Shown here piece by piece: positions 16,480-25,611 of a stretch of DNA of 44,938 bases (positions are counted from its first letter, which is position 1; every line of letters begins with the position of its first letter). The position numbers and the translations under genes were made by a program. Origin of the DNA: Clostridiales bacterium (GTDB lineage Bacteria > Bacillota > Clostridia > Oscillospirales > QAMX01); assembly GCA_012800055.1 (NCBI GenBank), contig JAAZKA010000020.1, forward strand, positions 1 to 44,938, read 5' to 3'. The notes beneath the pieces were generated by a model. It did not search any database and was not told the DNA's origin. It was given only the letters and a program-made list of their open reading frames with translations.

Positions 16480-18279
16480 CTACTTCGCCGTACCCTCGGT
16501 CAGTGCCTTCGCCACGGCGAGGATTGCGTAGTCGGTGTTCTCATACGCACAGTACACCACTTTTGCGCCGCACTCCATGTACTCCCGCGCCGTATACGGA
16601 TCGTCCATCACGACAATGATCAGCCTGAGCTTGCGCTTGCCCAGTATCCGCGCAAGCTCCAGACACCCTTCCCCGGATACTGCCAGCACCACCGTCTCGT
16701 ACAGCTTCGCCGAGTCGAGCGCCATCTGCTGCGCGTAACCGTCGGGCTTACGCTCGATCTCCGTCGACGCACAACCGTAGTTGCGTGTCAGATACGCTCC
16801 CAGATTTTCCGTCTGTGTCGTCAAAACGTCACGATACGGTTCCGTCGCGATCACAAATGTCCGCGACGCGTCGAATACACGGCTCGTACCGAACATCAGC
16901 GTCAGACTCTCCTCCGCGATCTGCGTCAACAGCGCGTCATATTCCTCCGTAGACGGCAGCTCCTCCGACGGGCGCGGACTCTCAAAGATACCGTACTCTT
17001 CCTTTGCGTCCAGAATCCGCAGCACTGCGTCATCCAGACGTTCCTGTGAGATTTTCCCCTTTTCGACCGCCGCGAGTACCGTATTGTACGCTTCCTCAAT
17101 CTCCTTCGCACTGCTGTTCAAGCACAGCAGATCCGCACCTGCGTTGATTGCCATCACGCACGCTTGTCCCAGCCCATAGGTTTCCGTGATTGCGCCCATG
17201 GATAGGCTGTCGGTGATTACCAGACCTGAGAAATTCATCTCTCCGCGCAGTGTCCCTTCGATGACATCCTGTGACAGCGATGCCGGCAGCCCATCGTCCG
17301 TCAGCGCCGGTACCAGCAGATGCCCCACCATCGTCATCGCGACATCAGCCTCGATCGCCGCGCGGAACGGTACCAGCTCCAGCGTATCCAGACGCTCCCG
17401 GTCGCCCGTTACCGTCGGCAGCGTCTTATGCGAGTCGACCGACGTGTCGCCGTGACCCGGGAAATGCTTCGCGCACGCCAGCACGCCCGCCGACTGCAGG
17501 CCCTCGACATATGCCGACACGAATTTTGCGCATGTCTTCGCGTCCTCACTGTACGAGCGGTCGCCGATGACCGGGTTGTCGGGGTTCGAGTTGACGTCCG
17601 CGTCTGGCGCGAAGTTGACGTTGATGCCGAGCGTGAGGAGTTGCTCGCCCATCAGCATACCCAGCTTCTTTGCGAGTGCGGGCTTTCTTGTAGCGCCTAC
17701 CGCCATCGCCGGCGGAGAGGTCGTAGCGAACAGCAGACGCTGTACTGTCCCACCCTCCTGGTCGACGCCAATAAAAGGCTGCAGGCCGGTGTTTGCCGTG
17801 ATCTCATCCTGAATTGCCGTCGTCAGCTTCGAGAGCTGCGACGCGTCCCGTATATTCGAGCCGAACAGGATTACATTCCCAAACGAGCAGCTCTTGAGCA
17901 GCTCGCGGTCTTTCATCCCCAGCGATACGCCGCTGATCGGCACGACAAAGAGCTGTCCGACCTTCTCCTCCACGCTCATCTTTTCAAAGCGTGCGCTGAC
18001 ATCCTCGTGTCCCGTAACCACCGTGGACGGAGTGGTCGCCGCAGTTGTCCTCTTCGTCTGCGGTGTTGAAGTTTGTGTGCCGGTCGTCACACCGGTCGTT
18101 GCGGTCGGTACCGTTGTTGACGCCGTAGTTGTCTCGGTTGTCGCAGACGTTGAGGCAGTCGTCGTCGCTTCGCCGGTGCCGACAACGGTCAGCGGTGTAT
18201 GCTGCGTGACCGGCGCTGTACAGGAGGTCAGCAGCGTCAGCAGCGCGAGCATAATAGGCACCGCTTTCTTTATCTTCAT
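16480..18279 (-). CDS. GH3 (NagZ-like) beta-N-acetylhexosaminidase lipoprotein
   Basis: 599 residues. A lipoprotein signal ends in LLTSC (C20), followed by a Thr/Ser-rich linker to about residue 90. The GH3 barrel has GVDQEGGTVQRL, KHFPGHGDT (271-279) with the NagZ-type catalytic His in DSH (H284), and VITDSLSMGA with nucleophile D357. About 170 C-terminal residues form a second domain, as in Firmicutes NagZ relatives. It probably removes N-acetylglucosamine-type sugars from peptidoglycan fragments or chitin outside the membrane. It starts 10 bases after the AraC-type gene, behind AAGGAA, so the two are co-transcribed. Confidence 0.9.
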   Translation of the reverse strand: MKIKKAVPIMLALLTLLTSCTAPVTQHTPLTVVGTGEATTTASTSATTETTTASTTVPTATTGVTTGTQTSTPQTKRTTAATTPSTVVTGHEDVSARFEKMSVEEKVGQLFVVPISGVSLGMKDRELLKSCSFGNVILFGSNIRDASQLSKLTTAIQDEITANTGLQPFIGVDQEGGTVQRLLFATTSPPAMAVGATRKPALAKKLGMLMGEQLLTLGINVNFAPDADVNSNPDNPVIGDRSYSEDAKTCAKFVSAYVEGLQSAGVLACAKHFPGHGDTSVDSHKTLPTVTGDRERLDTLELVPFRAAIEADVAMTMVGHLLVPALTDDGLPASLSQDVIEGTLRGEMNFSGLVITDSLSMGAITETYGLGQACVMAINAGADLLCLNSSAKEIEEAYNTVLAAVEKGKISQERLDDAVLRILDAKEEYGIFESPRPSEELPSTEEYDALLTQIAEESLTLMFGTSRVFDASRTFVIATEPYRDVLTTQTENLGAYLTRNYGCASTEIERKPDGYAQQMALDSAKLYETVVLAVSGEGCLELARILGKRKLRLIIVVMDDPYTAREYMECGAKVVYCAYENTDYAILAVAKALTEGTAK

Positions 18280-18289
18280 GTTTTTTTCC

Positions 18290-19246
18290 TTATATGCCGT
18301 CGCGCAGATCGGGTGTGCCGTCCGTACCCAACACCGTCGAGCTGCGAAAAGTCTTCGGCGTCACTCCCGCGATCTTCAGAAACGTACGGTTGAAATGGCT
18401 TATATTCGAAAAACCCGCGGCGTAGCAGATGTCCACGATCTTCATCCGCGGATTGTCCCGGATGAGCGTGATTGCATGCGATATGCGCAGACCGTTGAGG
18501 TACTCGGTGAAGGTCTTATGCGTCAGCAGCTTAAAATAGTGGCGGTAGTACGACGGACTCATGATGGCGACTGCCGCCGCGTCCTGCACAGAGATATCGC
18601 GGGTGTAGTTTTCGCGGATAAAGTCGAGCGACCGCAGTAAGACCTCGCGGTGCCGCTCATAGAGAAGATGGGTTCCGTCATTTTCGTTCTGTGTGAGGAT
18701 GGCACGCCGCTGCAGCGTCAGCATCTTCAAAGCGCAGGCGCGGATGACACTCTGGAAACCGGGTGTACGGCCGGTATACTCGCGTTCGATCTCGTCGATG
18801 GTATTCTCTGTCTCGAAGCGTGAGGCACCGGTCAGGGACGCCAGTGGGAAGTTGTGGCCGCTGGTGTATTTCTCCAGCCATTCGAGCGCGTCGACACCGT
18901 CGTAGGCAATGCCGGAGGTCAGACAGCTGTCGATGAAGAACGCCTCGAACTCGAACTCAATCAGCTCGAACGGACGCCCGGCAATCGGGATGAAATAGTG
19001 CGGGATATACGGCGGCATCAGCAGCAGGTCTCCGCAGCGCAGGTCGGCGATGTTTGAGCCGCATACGTGTGTGAGCTGGCCCTTCCGGATATACACAAAC
19101 TGCAGATAGTCATGCCTATGCGGGATCAGCTGACAGTTCGTCCTTGTCTTAAAGAAGAAGGGCAGATTGGTGTCGTTGCCGTTGTTGGCAAAGGTCAAAA
19201 GGTTGGTATTGGAATACTCGGCGCGGTCGGTAAACAGGCAGGACAC
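18290..19246 (-). CDS. AraC-family transcriptional regulator
   Basis: 318 residues: an N-terminal cupin-like sensing domain (HRHDYLQFVYIRKG and LLMPPYIPHYF, residues about 40-100) and a C-terminal pair of HTH motifs from about 215. The second HTH contains IVDICYAAGFSNISHFNRTF, the classic AraC signature. Such proteins sense sugars and activate nearby transport or hydrolase genes. It lies immediately upstream of the GH3 lipoprotein gene and downstream of an amidohydrolase gene, all on the minus strand, so control of this glycan cluster is likely. No specific operator could be pinned down. Confidence 0.9.
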   Translation of the reverse strand: MSCLFTDRAEYSNTNLLTFANNGNDTNLPFFFKTRTNCQLIPHRHDYLQFVYIRKGQLTHVCGSNIADLRCGDLLLMPPYIPHYFIPIAGRPFELIEFEFEAFFIDSCLTSGIAYDGVDALEWLEKYTSGHNFPLASLTGASRFETENTIDEIEREYTGRTPGFQSVIRACALKMLTLQRRAILTQNENDGTHLLYERHREVLLRSLDFIRENYTRDISVQDAAAVAIMSPSYYRHYFKLLTHKTFTEYLNGLRISHAITLIRDNPRMKIVDICYAAGFSNISHFNRTFLKIAGVTPKTFRSSTVLGTDGTPDLRDGI

Positions 19247-19274
19247 TCGATCACCACCTTTTTAGAGGATCCTG

Positions 19275-19297
19275 TGGGGGATGAAGCGCATCCCCCA
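19275..19297. repeat. Hairpin between amidohydrolase and AraC genes
   Basis: TGGGGGATG pairs with CATCCCCCA around AAGCG. No U tract on either strand; it could attenuate or stabilise the transcript. Confidence 0.5.
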
Positions 19298-19309
19298 TAT
19301 GTTCAATGT

Positions 19310-20185
19310 TTACACATTCTCTCCGGTCAGCCGCAGCGCGTTCTTATAATAAATCTTATCGAGTACGCTCTGGTCGAGGTTCAGGGAATTGATGAACTCC
19401 TGATGGATGTTGTCGAAGTAGTCGCGGGCGTATACGCAGCGATCCTGCCAGGTGATGAGAAACTTCTTCCCGAACGCCGGGTCACGGGATATTGCGTTGC
19501 AGCCGGAGCCGGCAGAAAGGTCGCAGTAGAGGTTCGGGTATTTCTCGAGCAGGTCGATCACACGTCCGCCGGGCAGAACGGGACCTTTCGGATAGCCTTC
19601 CTTATCGAAGCGGTCATCGCCGGAGATGTGTGACCAAAACCCGGGCGCGTGGCCGAGGAAGTTGGTCTCGGGGCACAGCTTCAGCACGCGCTCGAGGCAG
19701 TCGATGCCGCCTCCGTACCAGTAATTCGGACGCGGGTACTTGGTCTTGCCCTCGCCCAGCTCATAGTCGAAATGGAAGGTGACGGGCAGCCCATGCTCAC
19801 CGGCAAAGCGCCACAGACGGATGGCGTCTGGGTTGTCGTACATCATGCGCAGTTTGACCTCACCGCAGACCTTGACGCCGTAAAGGTCGATGGCCGAGTG
19901 CAGCCGGTCGATGGCCTGCGGACGGCGCGGGTCCGGCGCAAAGCCGAACACGAAACGGTCGGGGCAGCGCTCAATGTACGAAAGTGTCCGGGCGAAGGAA
20001 ATCGGTCCGCCGTCCGTCAGCGCGTCGACGTTGACAACATGGTTGTACTCCGGCGTGTATTCGTCCGCCGGCGATTCCCAGGTCAGCAGCCATGTCTTGT
20101 CGATTCCGTACTGATCCATATTCGCCAAAAATCTGTCGAGGTTGTATTTATGCCAGTCTACATGGTTGTGTGCGTCGACAATCAT
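19310..20185 (-). CDS. Amidohydrolase-family (amidohydrolase 2) metal-dependent hydrolase
   Basis: 291 residues. The N-terminal metal motif VDAHNHVDW (H6, H8) and later VTFHFDYE, FLGHAPGFW and YCDLSAGSG match the strand-ending ligands of the amidohydrolase-2 TIM barrel. Members hydrolyse or decarboxylate small substrates such as lactones or aromatic acids. ATG behind GGAGGAA-type bases. A consensus promoter lies about 65 bases upstream; the AraC-type and GH3 genes follow and may be read through. The substrate cannot be inferred; a lactone from sugar metabolism would fit the neighbourhood but is a guess. Confidence 0.8.
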   Translation of the reverse strand: MIVDAHNHVDWHKYNLDRFLANMDQYGIDKTWLLTWESPADEYTPEYNHVVNVDALTDGGPISFARTLSYIERCPDRFVFGFAPDPRRPQAIDRLHSAIDLYGVKVCGEVKLRMMYDNPDAIRLWRFAGEHGLPVTFHFDYELGEGKTKYPRPNYWYGGGIDCLERVLKLCPETNFLGHAPGFWSHISGDDRFDKEGYPKGPVLPGGRVIDLLEKYPNLYCDLSAGSGCNAISRDPAFGKKFLITWQDRCVYARDYFDNIHQEFINSLNLDQSVLDKIYYKNALRLTGENV

Positions 20186-20249
20186 AGTACTTTCCTCCGG
20201 ATAATTGACTTATTCGCTGAATATTATGGGGTGTGATTCCTTTCTATCA

Positions 20250-20278
20250 AGTTTAACACTTCACCGCCTGATTGTCAA
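20250..20278 (-). promoter_or_regulatory. Promoter of the amidohydrolase gene
   Basis: Minus strand TTGACA (20278-20273), 17-base spacer, TAAACT (20255-20250). Confidence 0.8.
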
Positions 20279-20337
20279 GAGGACATGCGGATTTTACACG
20301 GAAAACACGATTCCGTAATCATTTGGATACACAGTTG

Positions 20338-22686
20338 CTATACGCGGATGATCTGCGCATCTGCGCCCGCGAGAATCAGACCGGCTGCGGATTGCGCGTT
20401 CTCGTGACACACGACCTCCGCAACCTCCCGTTCGGGGTGCGGATTCTCCCACAGGTACGCAAGCACCGTCACGTCGCCGCCGCCGGCATCCTTCGCGCGG
20501 ATGACCGGATCGGAGAACCACGTCGCAATATATCCCTGATGCCGGTAATACTGCTGCGGCAGCGGCTGTCCCCAGCGCCGGTTCCATGCCATCACGTTCC
20601 CCGCGTACTCCACCGCGATCGTCTCGGAGCTTCCGTCGGTGTAGCGCACCTCGTAGCTTCCGATCTGCTCCAACGGCTTCCATGCCGCGCGCGGCAGATT
20701 CCACGCCGTCGTATGCGCAAATCGCAGCGCCGCACATCTCGCGTGTACCGCTACCGTTACACCTTTTCCAACCGTCACCGCATCCGGGCAGACCTCCGCA
20801 ACCGCCTTCGGGACACCGCATCCGCAGCCCGTGACCGGCAGTTTCGTCCATGTGCCGGTCTTTACGCCGCGTACCTCGTCACGCATCCGGGGCAGCAGTT
20901 TGTCGGAGAGGAAATGCGCGTATACCTCCCGCAGTCCTTCTTTGTAGAGAGGATTCCACAGCATCTCCGCCGTGTACATCAAATCGTAGAACTTTCCCTT
21001 CTTTGCCAGCGTGTATTCATCGAAGCGACACCAGGTCGATACCTGCCCACCGAGCATCCCCTCCTTCGCTATACGGCTCTCAAAGCGCGGGTAATGTGAG
21101 CTGTAGAGGTTGCCCATCAGGATTCTGTACCCGAACGGCAGCAAGTGATCCTCCATGTCGAGGTCGAAATGGAAGTACCAGATGAAGTCGAGGAAGATGA
21201 TGTCGCGCGGCAGGCGGCGAATTGCGGGCGGTGTTTTGTAGCGCTCCGTCGGATGCAGCATATCCGACCAGATCATCATTCCCAAACCCTTTTTCGCAAG
21301 ATAGTCGTGCATCGACGTGACGTGCTTCACGTACAAATCCGCGTGGTCCAGGTCACGGCAGCGCGGGCAGATGCCGATGTCGTAGATCTCGTCATGGCCC
21401 ATGTGGACATACCGCTGCGGACGCGCGACTTCGACAATCTCGTCGATGATGTCGTAGATGATGCGGTAGCTTTCCTCGTGCGACGGGCAGTAGCAGTGTG
21501 CGTAGAACTGTGCCGGACGCTGATCGGTGCCGCGCGTGTCCACCAATACGTCCTCTTGGTCGGCGACTTCTGCAATCTCTGGGTGCGCATAGGTGATGTA
21601 CTGCGTATGCCCCCAACTCTGCACCTCCGGAATAATCTCGAAGCCGTAAGCCCTTGCGTGATTCAAAAACGCGCGTACTTCGTCCTTCTCGAGGAGCTTC
21701 CCGCCGGCACACATTTCACCATGCGGGAATGGCGGCTGCGTACCGGCTTTCCCCGCTGCGTTGCCCTGCAGCCACGCCTCACTGATCTCCGGATGACGGT
21801 CAAACCGCATACACCCCGCGAATTCCACAAACAGCTGGTTGTACCGCAGCGGTATGAGGATATAGCGGATGACGCGCTTGGCAAAGTCCATCTCCTCACG
21901 CGGCGGCAGTCCGAAGTGGAAGCCGCGCATCGGCTTATATGGCGCGTCCTCGATTTCCGCGTACCGGAAGCCGTTGGACCCGCCGAGCTGTATAAGCGTT
22001 TCCACCGCGTACAGCAGCGTCAGACGCGTGCCCGCCGTCAGCATTATTCCGTCCCGAGTGACATTTACGCGATAGGTCTCGCCCGTCAGCGTCGGATCAT
22101 ATACGACCGCAACATCCGCACGGCCGCCGCCCGGGAACGTCACATTCAGCCGTTCTTTGATGCGCTCGGAGAGATAGTCCGCCGCGAAGTCCGCGTCCTC
22201 ACCGCCCGCCGCCGTGACTTTCCCAAGCGCCGTGTACGCAAGCTCACCATTCGTATACGCCGCGTGTTTGACCGACGGCCACACGGTGGGTGTACCGTCC
22301 TCGTACGCGCCGAGGATCACCGGCAGCGCCAAAGCGATCTTCTTGAGATACGCATCCAGACGGACGGTAACTTCCGTACCTTCGACGCCGACCGGGATGT
22401 CGAGGATGCCCGATGCGGTTTTGTTCGTCTCGGCGGTATAGCTGCCGGCAGGACTGCCGTCGACGAGTACATGCGCTGCCTTGACCTCCGCGTCGTCCGT
22501 CAGCGGGACGCGGATGCTGCCGATGAAGCTCTCCTGCGGAAGTGTCAGCCGGATGTCAAGGCCGGTGTCCCAGATCGTGTCCCAGTTCCAGGTATAGACG
22601 TCGCCCTCGTGGGTATCGGGCGGAAAGTGCAGGTCCGTGCCGCGATGGAGGAAGGTGTATGCCGCGTTCAGTTTGCCGATGTACAT
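20338..22686 (-). CDS. Glycoside hydrolase family 20 (beta-hexosaminidase-like)
   Basis: 782 residues without a signal peptide. After an N-terminal beta domain and a GH20b-like domain (to about 250), the barrel begins KPMRGFHFGL. The catalytic Asp-Glu pair is D432-E433 in HMGHDE, the position of GGDE or GxDE in GH20, preceded by IIPEVQSWGHTQY. GH20 enzymes remove terminal N-acetylhexosamine with substrate-assisted catalysis. About 150 C-terminal residues are an extra beta domain. The ATG at 22686 is chosen because the upstream ATG (22704) lies against the AAAGGAG ribosome site. Cytoplasmic location suggests it works on imported fragments, complementing the GH3 lipoprotein outside. Confidence 0.85.
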   Translation of the reverse strand: MYIGKLNAAYTFLHRGTDLHFPPDTHEGDVYTWNWDTIWDTGLDIRLTLPQESFIGSIRVPLTDDAEVKAAHVLVDGSPAGSYTAETNKTASGILDIPVGVEGTEVTVRLDAYLKKIALALPVILGAYEDGTPTVWPSVKHAAYTNGELAYTALGKVTAAGGEDADFAADYLSERIKERLNVTFPGGGRADVAVVYDPTLTGETYRVNVTRDGIMLTAGTRLTLLYAVETLIQLGGSNGFRYAEIEDAPYKPMRGFHFGLPPREEMDFAKRVIRYILIPLRYNQLFVEFAGCMRFDRHPEISEAWLQGNAAGKAGTQPPFPHGEMCAGGKLLEKDEVRAFLNHARAYGFEIIPEVQSWGHTQYITYAHPEIAEVADQEDVLVDTRGTDQRPAQFYAHCYCPSHEESYRIIYDIIDEIVEVARPQRYVHMGHDEIYDIGICPRCRDLDHADLYVKHVTSMHDYLAKKGLGMMIWSDMLHPTERYKTPPAIRRLPRDIIFLDFIWYFHFDLDMEDHLLPFGYRILMGNLYSSHYPRFESRIAKEGMLGGQVSTWCRFDEYTLAKKGKFYDLMYTAEMLWNPLYKEGLREVYAHFLSDKLLPRMRDEVRGVKTGTWTKLPVTGCGCGVPKAVAEVCPDAVTVGKGVTVAVHARCAALRFAHTTAWNLPRAAWKPLEQIGSYEVRYTDGSSETIAVEYAGNVMAWNRRWGQPLPQQYYRHQGYIATWFSDPVIRAKDAGGGDVTVLAYLWENPHPEREVAEVVCHENAQSAAGLILAGADAQIIRV

Positions 22687-22719
22687 GGCTCGCGCTCCTT
22701 TCATATATGAAGTAATTTC

Positions 22720-22748
22720 ATTATACCGCGCGGATATGCGAATGTCAA
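22720..22748 (-). promoter_or_regulatory. Promoter of the GH20 gene
   Basis: Minus strand TTGACA (22748-22743), 17-base spacer, TATAAT (22725-22720): a full consensus. Confidence 0.9.
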
Positions 22749-22809
22749 CGATGTAACGTTTTTTGGATGATAGTTTTTAGTGTATCCTGTGATTATTTTA
22801 CACAAGGGA

Positions 22810-22838
22810 TTGCTTTTTGAGCTTCTGTGTGGTATACT
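22810..22838 (+). promoter_or_regulatory. Promoter upstream of polA
   Basis: TTGCTT (22810-22815), 17 bases, TATACT (22833-22838). Gives a leader of about 155 bases before polA. Confidence 0.7.
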
Positions 22839-22844
22839 GACATG

Positions 22845-22985
22845 AATTTGTATGCCCATGCGTGGAGCTGCAGCGAAGACAGGCGGACACGATTCCTCTC
22901 TATAGTTTCATGGCATTCATTTCTTTGCGCAAGAAATGCCCGCTTGTGGGCAACGTCCGCGCTCGTGCGTTTTTGTATCAAATAC
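22845..22985 (+). ncRNA. Structured leader or small RNA upstream of polA
   Basis: Between the promoter and the polA ribosome site lies a GC-rich, non-coding stretch with strong pairing: CATTTCTT/AAGAAATG around TGCGC (22918-22938), a small GCCCGC/GTGGGC hairpin, and GCGGAC pairing with a distant GTCCGC. A GCGTTTTTG run near 22970 might end a short RNA. The shape and size (about 140 bases) would allow a 6S-like RNA or a cis-acting leader; no known riboswitch core was recognised. Confidence 0.35.
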
Positions 22986-22998
22986 AGGAGGTTCCCGT

Positions 22999-25611
22999 AT
23001 GAAAAAGCTGCTCGCGCTCGACGCAAACAGTCTCCTCAACCGCGCGTTCTACGCCATCCGGCCGCTGACGACCCGCGCCGGTGAGTCGACCAATGCCATC
23101 TTCGGCTTCATCTCCTCCTACCTCAAACTTCTCGCCGACGAGCAGCCCGACGCCGTCCTCGCCTGCTTTGACCTCCACGCCCCGACCTTCCGCCATATGG
23201 AGTTCTCCGACTATAAGGCCGGACGACGCCCCACACCCCCGGAACTGATCTCCCAGTTCGACCTGCTGCGCGAGATCCTCGACGCACTCGGCGTTCCGCG
23301 TGCCGAGGTCGCCGGATTCGAAGCCGATGACCTCATCGGCACCATCTCCAAACGCTGCGAGCAAGATCCCGATTGGACCTGCGTCATCGTCACCGGCGAC
23401 CGCGACAGCTTCCAGCTGATCGACGATACGACATCCGTACTCTACATCACCACCCGCAACCACCAGAGCGTCACGATCCCTTACACGCCTGAGAAGATCA
23501 TGGAGGAGTACGGCATCACGCCGCCGCAGATGATTGAGGTTAAGAGCTTGATGGGTGATGCGTCGGACAACATCCCCGGCGTCCCGGGCATCGGCGAAAA
23601 AACCGCCCTCATGCTCATTCAAAAGTTCGGCACGATGCGCGGCGTGTATGACAACATCGACGACCCGAGCATCAAAAAAGGCGTGCGGGAAAAGCTGCTC
23701 GCCGGACGTGAAAGCGCCGAAATGTCCCGCGTCCTCGCCGAGATCGAACGTGACGCGCCCCTCGATTTTACGCCGGATGACGCGCTGCTGCGCGGAATCG
23801 ACAAACCGCGTCTGCTCACGCTGTTTGAGCGGCTCGAGCTGCGCCGGTTCATCGTCCAGCTCCGTCTCCGCGACGGCGTTACCGTCCCGGCATCTGCTCA
23901 GACCGCAGCAGCGGAAGACACGGTTCCTGCTCAGACCGTACCTGTGGAATCTTCTGCGGATGCGCCGATGGTCTTCCTGAACATGGGTGCGCTCGACGCA
24001 GTCGGCGTCCTGCGCAACGGTGACTTCACACTGCTGTTACAGCACGAAGCCGGTTTCCGCGACGCCGTCACGCGCCTGCTCGACCCCTCCGTCCCGAAAC
24101 TCACGCATGACGCAAAGCCCATCTATCTCGCGGCGATGGAGCTTGATATCCCCTGCGGTGGGTTTGTTGAGGATACCGCCGTCGCCGCATACCTTTTGGA
24201 CCCCGGAGCGGATGTCACCCTCGACGCCGTCGCCGGACGCTTCCTCGGTATTTCTGCACCCGCGCCTGACCTCAATGTGCTGCTGTCCCCGTTCCGTCCG
24301 GCGGACGCTGTGAATACGTTTGAGCAGCAGAGCCGCGCCGTGCTCTCTTTATATGAAGTACTCCCCGAGAAACTCCGCACGCTTGGCATGGATACGCTTT
24401 ACCGTGCCCTCGAATTGCCGCTCACCCGTGTCCTCGCCGGGATGCAGCACGCCGGTGTCCTCGTCGACGCCGAACAGCTTCATATCTACTCCGAGAAGCT
24501 TGGGGCACGTATCCGTGAGCTGGAAGCTTTGGTTTACGAGCAGGCCGGTGAGACGTTCAATCTCAATTCTCCCAAGCAGCTCGGCGAGCTCCTGTTCGAC
24601 CGCATGGGTCTGCGCGGCGGGCGCAAAACCAAGACCGGCTGGTCCACCGATATCGACATCCTGGAAGCTCTCAAAAACGACCATCCGATCATCCCTTATA
24701 TCATCGAGTTCCGCCAGCTCACGAAGCTGCGCGGCACCTACGCCGACGGACTTCCGCGCTTCATCTCTCCGAAGGACGGCCGCATCCATTCAAATCTTCA
24801 GCAGCTTGTCACCGCAACCGGACGTCTGTCTTCCACAGACCCGAACCTCCAGAACATCCCCGTGCGCAAAGCGTTGGGCGCGGAGCTGCGGCGGATGTTC
24901 GTTGCGCCTGAAGGATGGGTGCTCGTCGATGCCGACTACTCGCAGATCGAACTGCGGCTGCTCGCGCACATCGCCGAGGATACCGCAATGCTTGAGGCGT
25001 TCCGCAAGGGCTTTGACATCCATCGCGCCACCGCAGCCGTCGTCGCAGGCATCTCACCCGAGGACGTCACACCGCAGCAGCGCAGTGCCGCCAAGGCCGT
25101 CAACTTCGGTATCGTTTACGGTATCTCCGACTACTCCCTCGCCGGCGACCTGGGCATCACCCGCGCCGAGGCCAGGGATTATATTGCCCGCTACCTCGAC
25201 CGCTATGCGGGCGTGCGGGATTATATGGAACGTGTGAAGAAGGAAGCGTATGAGAACGGCTATGTCACGACACTGTTCGGACGCCGCCGGGAGCTGCCGG
25301 AACTAAAAAGCTCCAACCGCAACACGCGGATGTTCGGCGAGCGGGTCGCACTCAACACGCCGATCCAGGGCACCGCCGCCGACATCATCAAGCGCGCGAT
25401 GGTCAATGTCGCCGACCGGCTTAAGCGGGAAGGTCTTAGGGCGCGGCTCGTGCTGCAGGTACATGATGAGCTGATCGTCGAAACGCCGCGAGAGGAGACC
25501 GAGACGGTCAAAAAGCTGCTGACCGAGGAGATGGAGGGCGCGGTGTCATTGTCCGTACAGTTGAAAGTCGATGCCTCCATGGGAGAGAACTGGTATGACG
25601 CGAAAGGTTGA
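22999..25611 (+). CDS. polA: DNA polymerase I
   Basis: 870 residues. N-terminal 5'-nuclease domain (LALDANSLLNRAFYA, FEADDLIGT, VTGDRDSFQL, GDASDNIPGV); a middle domain in the position of the proofreading exonuclease; and a C-terminal polymerase with motif A DADYSQIELR (near residue 645), motif B RSAAKAVNFGIVYG (about 695-708) and motif C VHDE (near 821). The middle domain lacks the DxE of exonuclease motif I (it reads VFLNMGAL), so proofreading is probably lost, as in Bacillus-type Pol I. ATG behind CAGGAGG. rimI overlaps its 3' end. Acts in Okazaki fragment maturation and repair. Confidence 0.97.
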   Translation: MKKLLALDANSLLNRAFYAIRPLTTRAGESTNAIFGFISSYLKLLADEQPDAVLACFDLHAPTFRHMEFSDYKAGRRPTPPELISQFDLLREILDALGVPRAEVAGFEADDLIGTISKRCEQDPDWTCVIVTGDRDSFQLIDDTTSVLYITTRNHQSVTIPYTPEKIMEEYGITPPQMIEVKSLMGDASDNIPGVPGIGEKTALMLIQKFGTMRGVYDNIDDPSIKKGVREKLLAGRESAEMSRVLAEIERDAPLDFTPDDALLRGIDKPRLLTLFERLELRRFIVQLRLRDGVTVPASAQTAAAEDTVPAQTVPVESSADAPMVFLNMGALDAVGVLRNGDFTLLLQHEAGFRDAVTRLLDPSVPKLTHDAKPIYLAAMELDIPCGGFVEDTAVAAYLLDPGADVTLDAVAGRFLGISAPAPDLNVLLSPFRPADAVNTFEQQSRAVLSLYEVLPEKLRTLGMDTLYRALELPLTRVLAGMQHAGVLVDAEQLHIYSEKLGARIRELEALVYEQAGETFNLNSPKQLGELLFDRMGLRGGRKTKTGWSTDIDILEALKNDHPIIPYIIEFRQLTKLRGTYADGLPRFISPKDGRIHSNLQQLVTATGRLSSTDPNLQNIPVRKALGAELRRMFVAPEGWVLVDADYSQIELRLLAHIAEDTAMLEAFRKGFDIHRATAAVVAGISPEDVTPQQRSAAKAVNFGIVYGISDYSLAGDLGITRAEARDYIARYLDRYAGVRDYMERVKKEAYENGYVTTLFGRRRELPELKSSNRNTRMFGERVALNTPIQGTAADIIKRAMVNVADRLKREGLRARLVLQVHDELIVETPREETETVKKLLTEEMEGAVSLSVQLKVDASMGENWYDAKG

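Noticed and set aside
21145-22710. Long open frame antisense to the GH20 gene (also others antisense to ceramidase-domain and QueG-like genes)
   Set aside because: Arginine- or valine-rich translations without domains or ribosome sites; typical shadow frames of GC-rich coding DNA.
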